From Verrucomicrobiia bacterium (GTDB lineage: Bacteria > Verrucomicrobiota > Verrucomicrobiia > Limisphaerales > DTLC01), in assembly GCA_025061935.1 (NCBI GenBank), contig JANWZY010000172.1, positions 1 through 6,550 on the forward strand: a stretch of 6,550 nt of DNA. The letters are read 5' to 3'. Below the pieces are notes generated by a model. It worked only from the letters and a program-made list of their open reading frames with translations, did no database searches and was not told the origin of the DNA. Made by a program: the position numbers and the translations under genes. Below, one piece after another: positions 6,364-6,550 of this stretch (its first letter is position 1; every line of letters begins with the position of its first letter).

Positions 6364-6550
6364 GCACGAATTCAACGATCTCACTGGCATATGCGATTGC
6401 TTGGTTGCTCTGGATCGGCCCGTAATGTTCGAACGGCGCGCCCGCAGGATGCCCGTTCGGATACCGTGCCGGCACGTAAAAATTGTCCAGTACCTTTGAC
6501 TTGTCCACCAGCTCCGGCGGCACTTGGACTGAATCCGGCAGCTCCTCGAT
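6344..6550 (-). CDS. HEPN-domain protein, C-terminal 68 residues (5' end beyond window)
   Basis: The minus-strand frame entering at 6550 is open to TAA at 6344-6346. It reads through LVDKSKVLDNFYVPARYPNG (a 20-residue stretch) and then APFEHY and EIVEFVHAQMAR. The pattern of a helix, Y-x-P-x-RYPN-G, AP-x-E-x-Y and a last amphipathic helix is typical of the C-terminal part of HEPN domains (PF05168 type). Paired with the overlapping MNT gene, it is the presumed toxin or effector of a HEPN/MNT module; canonical partners are ribonucleases with an R-x4-6-H motif. RYPNGH (29-34 of the visible part) has that spacing, but it falls where this subfamily has a conserved RYPN-G turn and may not be catalytic. 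The N-terminal half and the start are not visible. Confidence 0.88.
   Translation of the reverse strand: MEELPDSVQVPPELVDKSKVLDNFYVPARYPNGHPAGAPFEHYGPIQSNQAIAYASEIVEFVHAQMAR

Noticed and set aside
1..6550. CRISPR arrays, tRNA or rRNA genes, and intact transposase genes
   Set aside because: No regularly spaced repeats, no cloverleaf with a recognisable T-arm, no rRNA-like stretch and no transposase motif were found on either strand by eye.

Overview
The window is GC-rich bacterial chromosome carrying four complete or edge-cut genes of recognisable families, one large gene of an uncharacterised family, one decayed gene and a long gene-free stretch full of small palindromes. The likeliest source is a Verrucomicrobiota member (Limisphaerales/Pedosphaera-like). 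The reasons are a GEVED-domain protein remnant, an exported GH27 alpha-galactosidase, an exported SagB-type nitroreductase, palindromes of the CGGCTTCAGCC...GGCTGAAGCCG type between genes, and no clear Shine-Dalgarno sequence before any gene. This is inference; Planctomycetota or another PVC-group member is possible.

Layout. Positions 1-420 (minus strand) hold the broken remnant of a GEVED-domain secreted or surface protein; its later part runs off the left edge. Positions 604-2826 (plus) encode a 740-residue protein with a perfect EF-hand calcium loop near the N-terminus, a paired CxxC site in the middle and three membrane segments at the C-terminus; I know of no assigned function. Positions 2827-3717 contain no gene, but have a nested inverted-repeat element (2908-3030) and several more short perfect hairpins, probably an interspersed repeat family.

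Everything right of 3718 is on the minus strand. In transcription order from the right edge: a HEPN-domain gene (5' end outside the window) overlapping an MNT-type minimal nucleotidyltransferase gene by 20 bases, which is a typical HEPN/MNT toxin-antitoxin pair; then a signal-peptide-bearing GH27 alpha-galactosidase 82 bases downstream; then, after a 218-base gap, a signal-peptide-bearing SagB/ThcOx-family nitroreductase.

The genes do not form one obvious pathway. The HEPN/MNT pair is a unit by overlap. The galactosidase fits scavenging of plant or algal alpha-galactosides outside the cytoplasm. The best candidate for undescribed biology is the 740-residue EF-hand/Cys4/membrane protein; the best structural puzzle is the palindrome cluster at 2906-3134.
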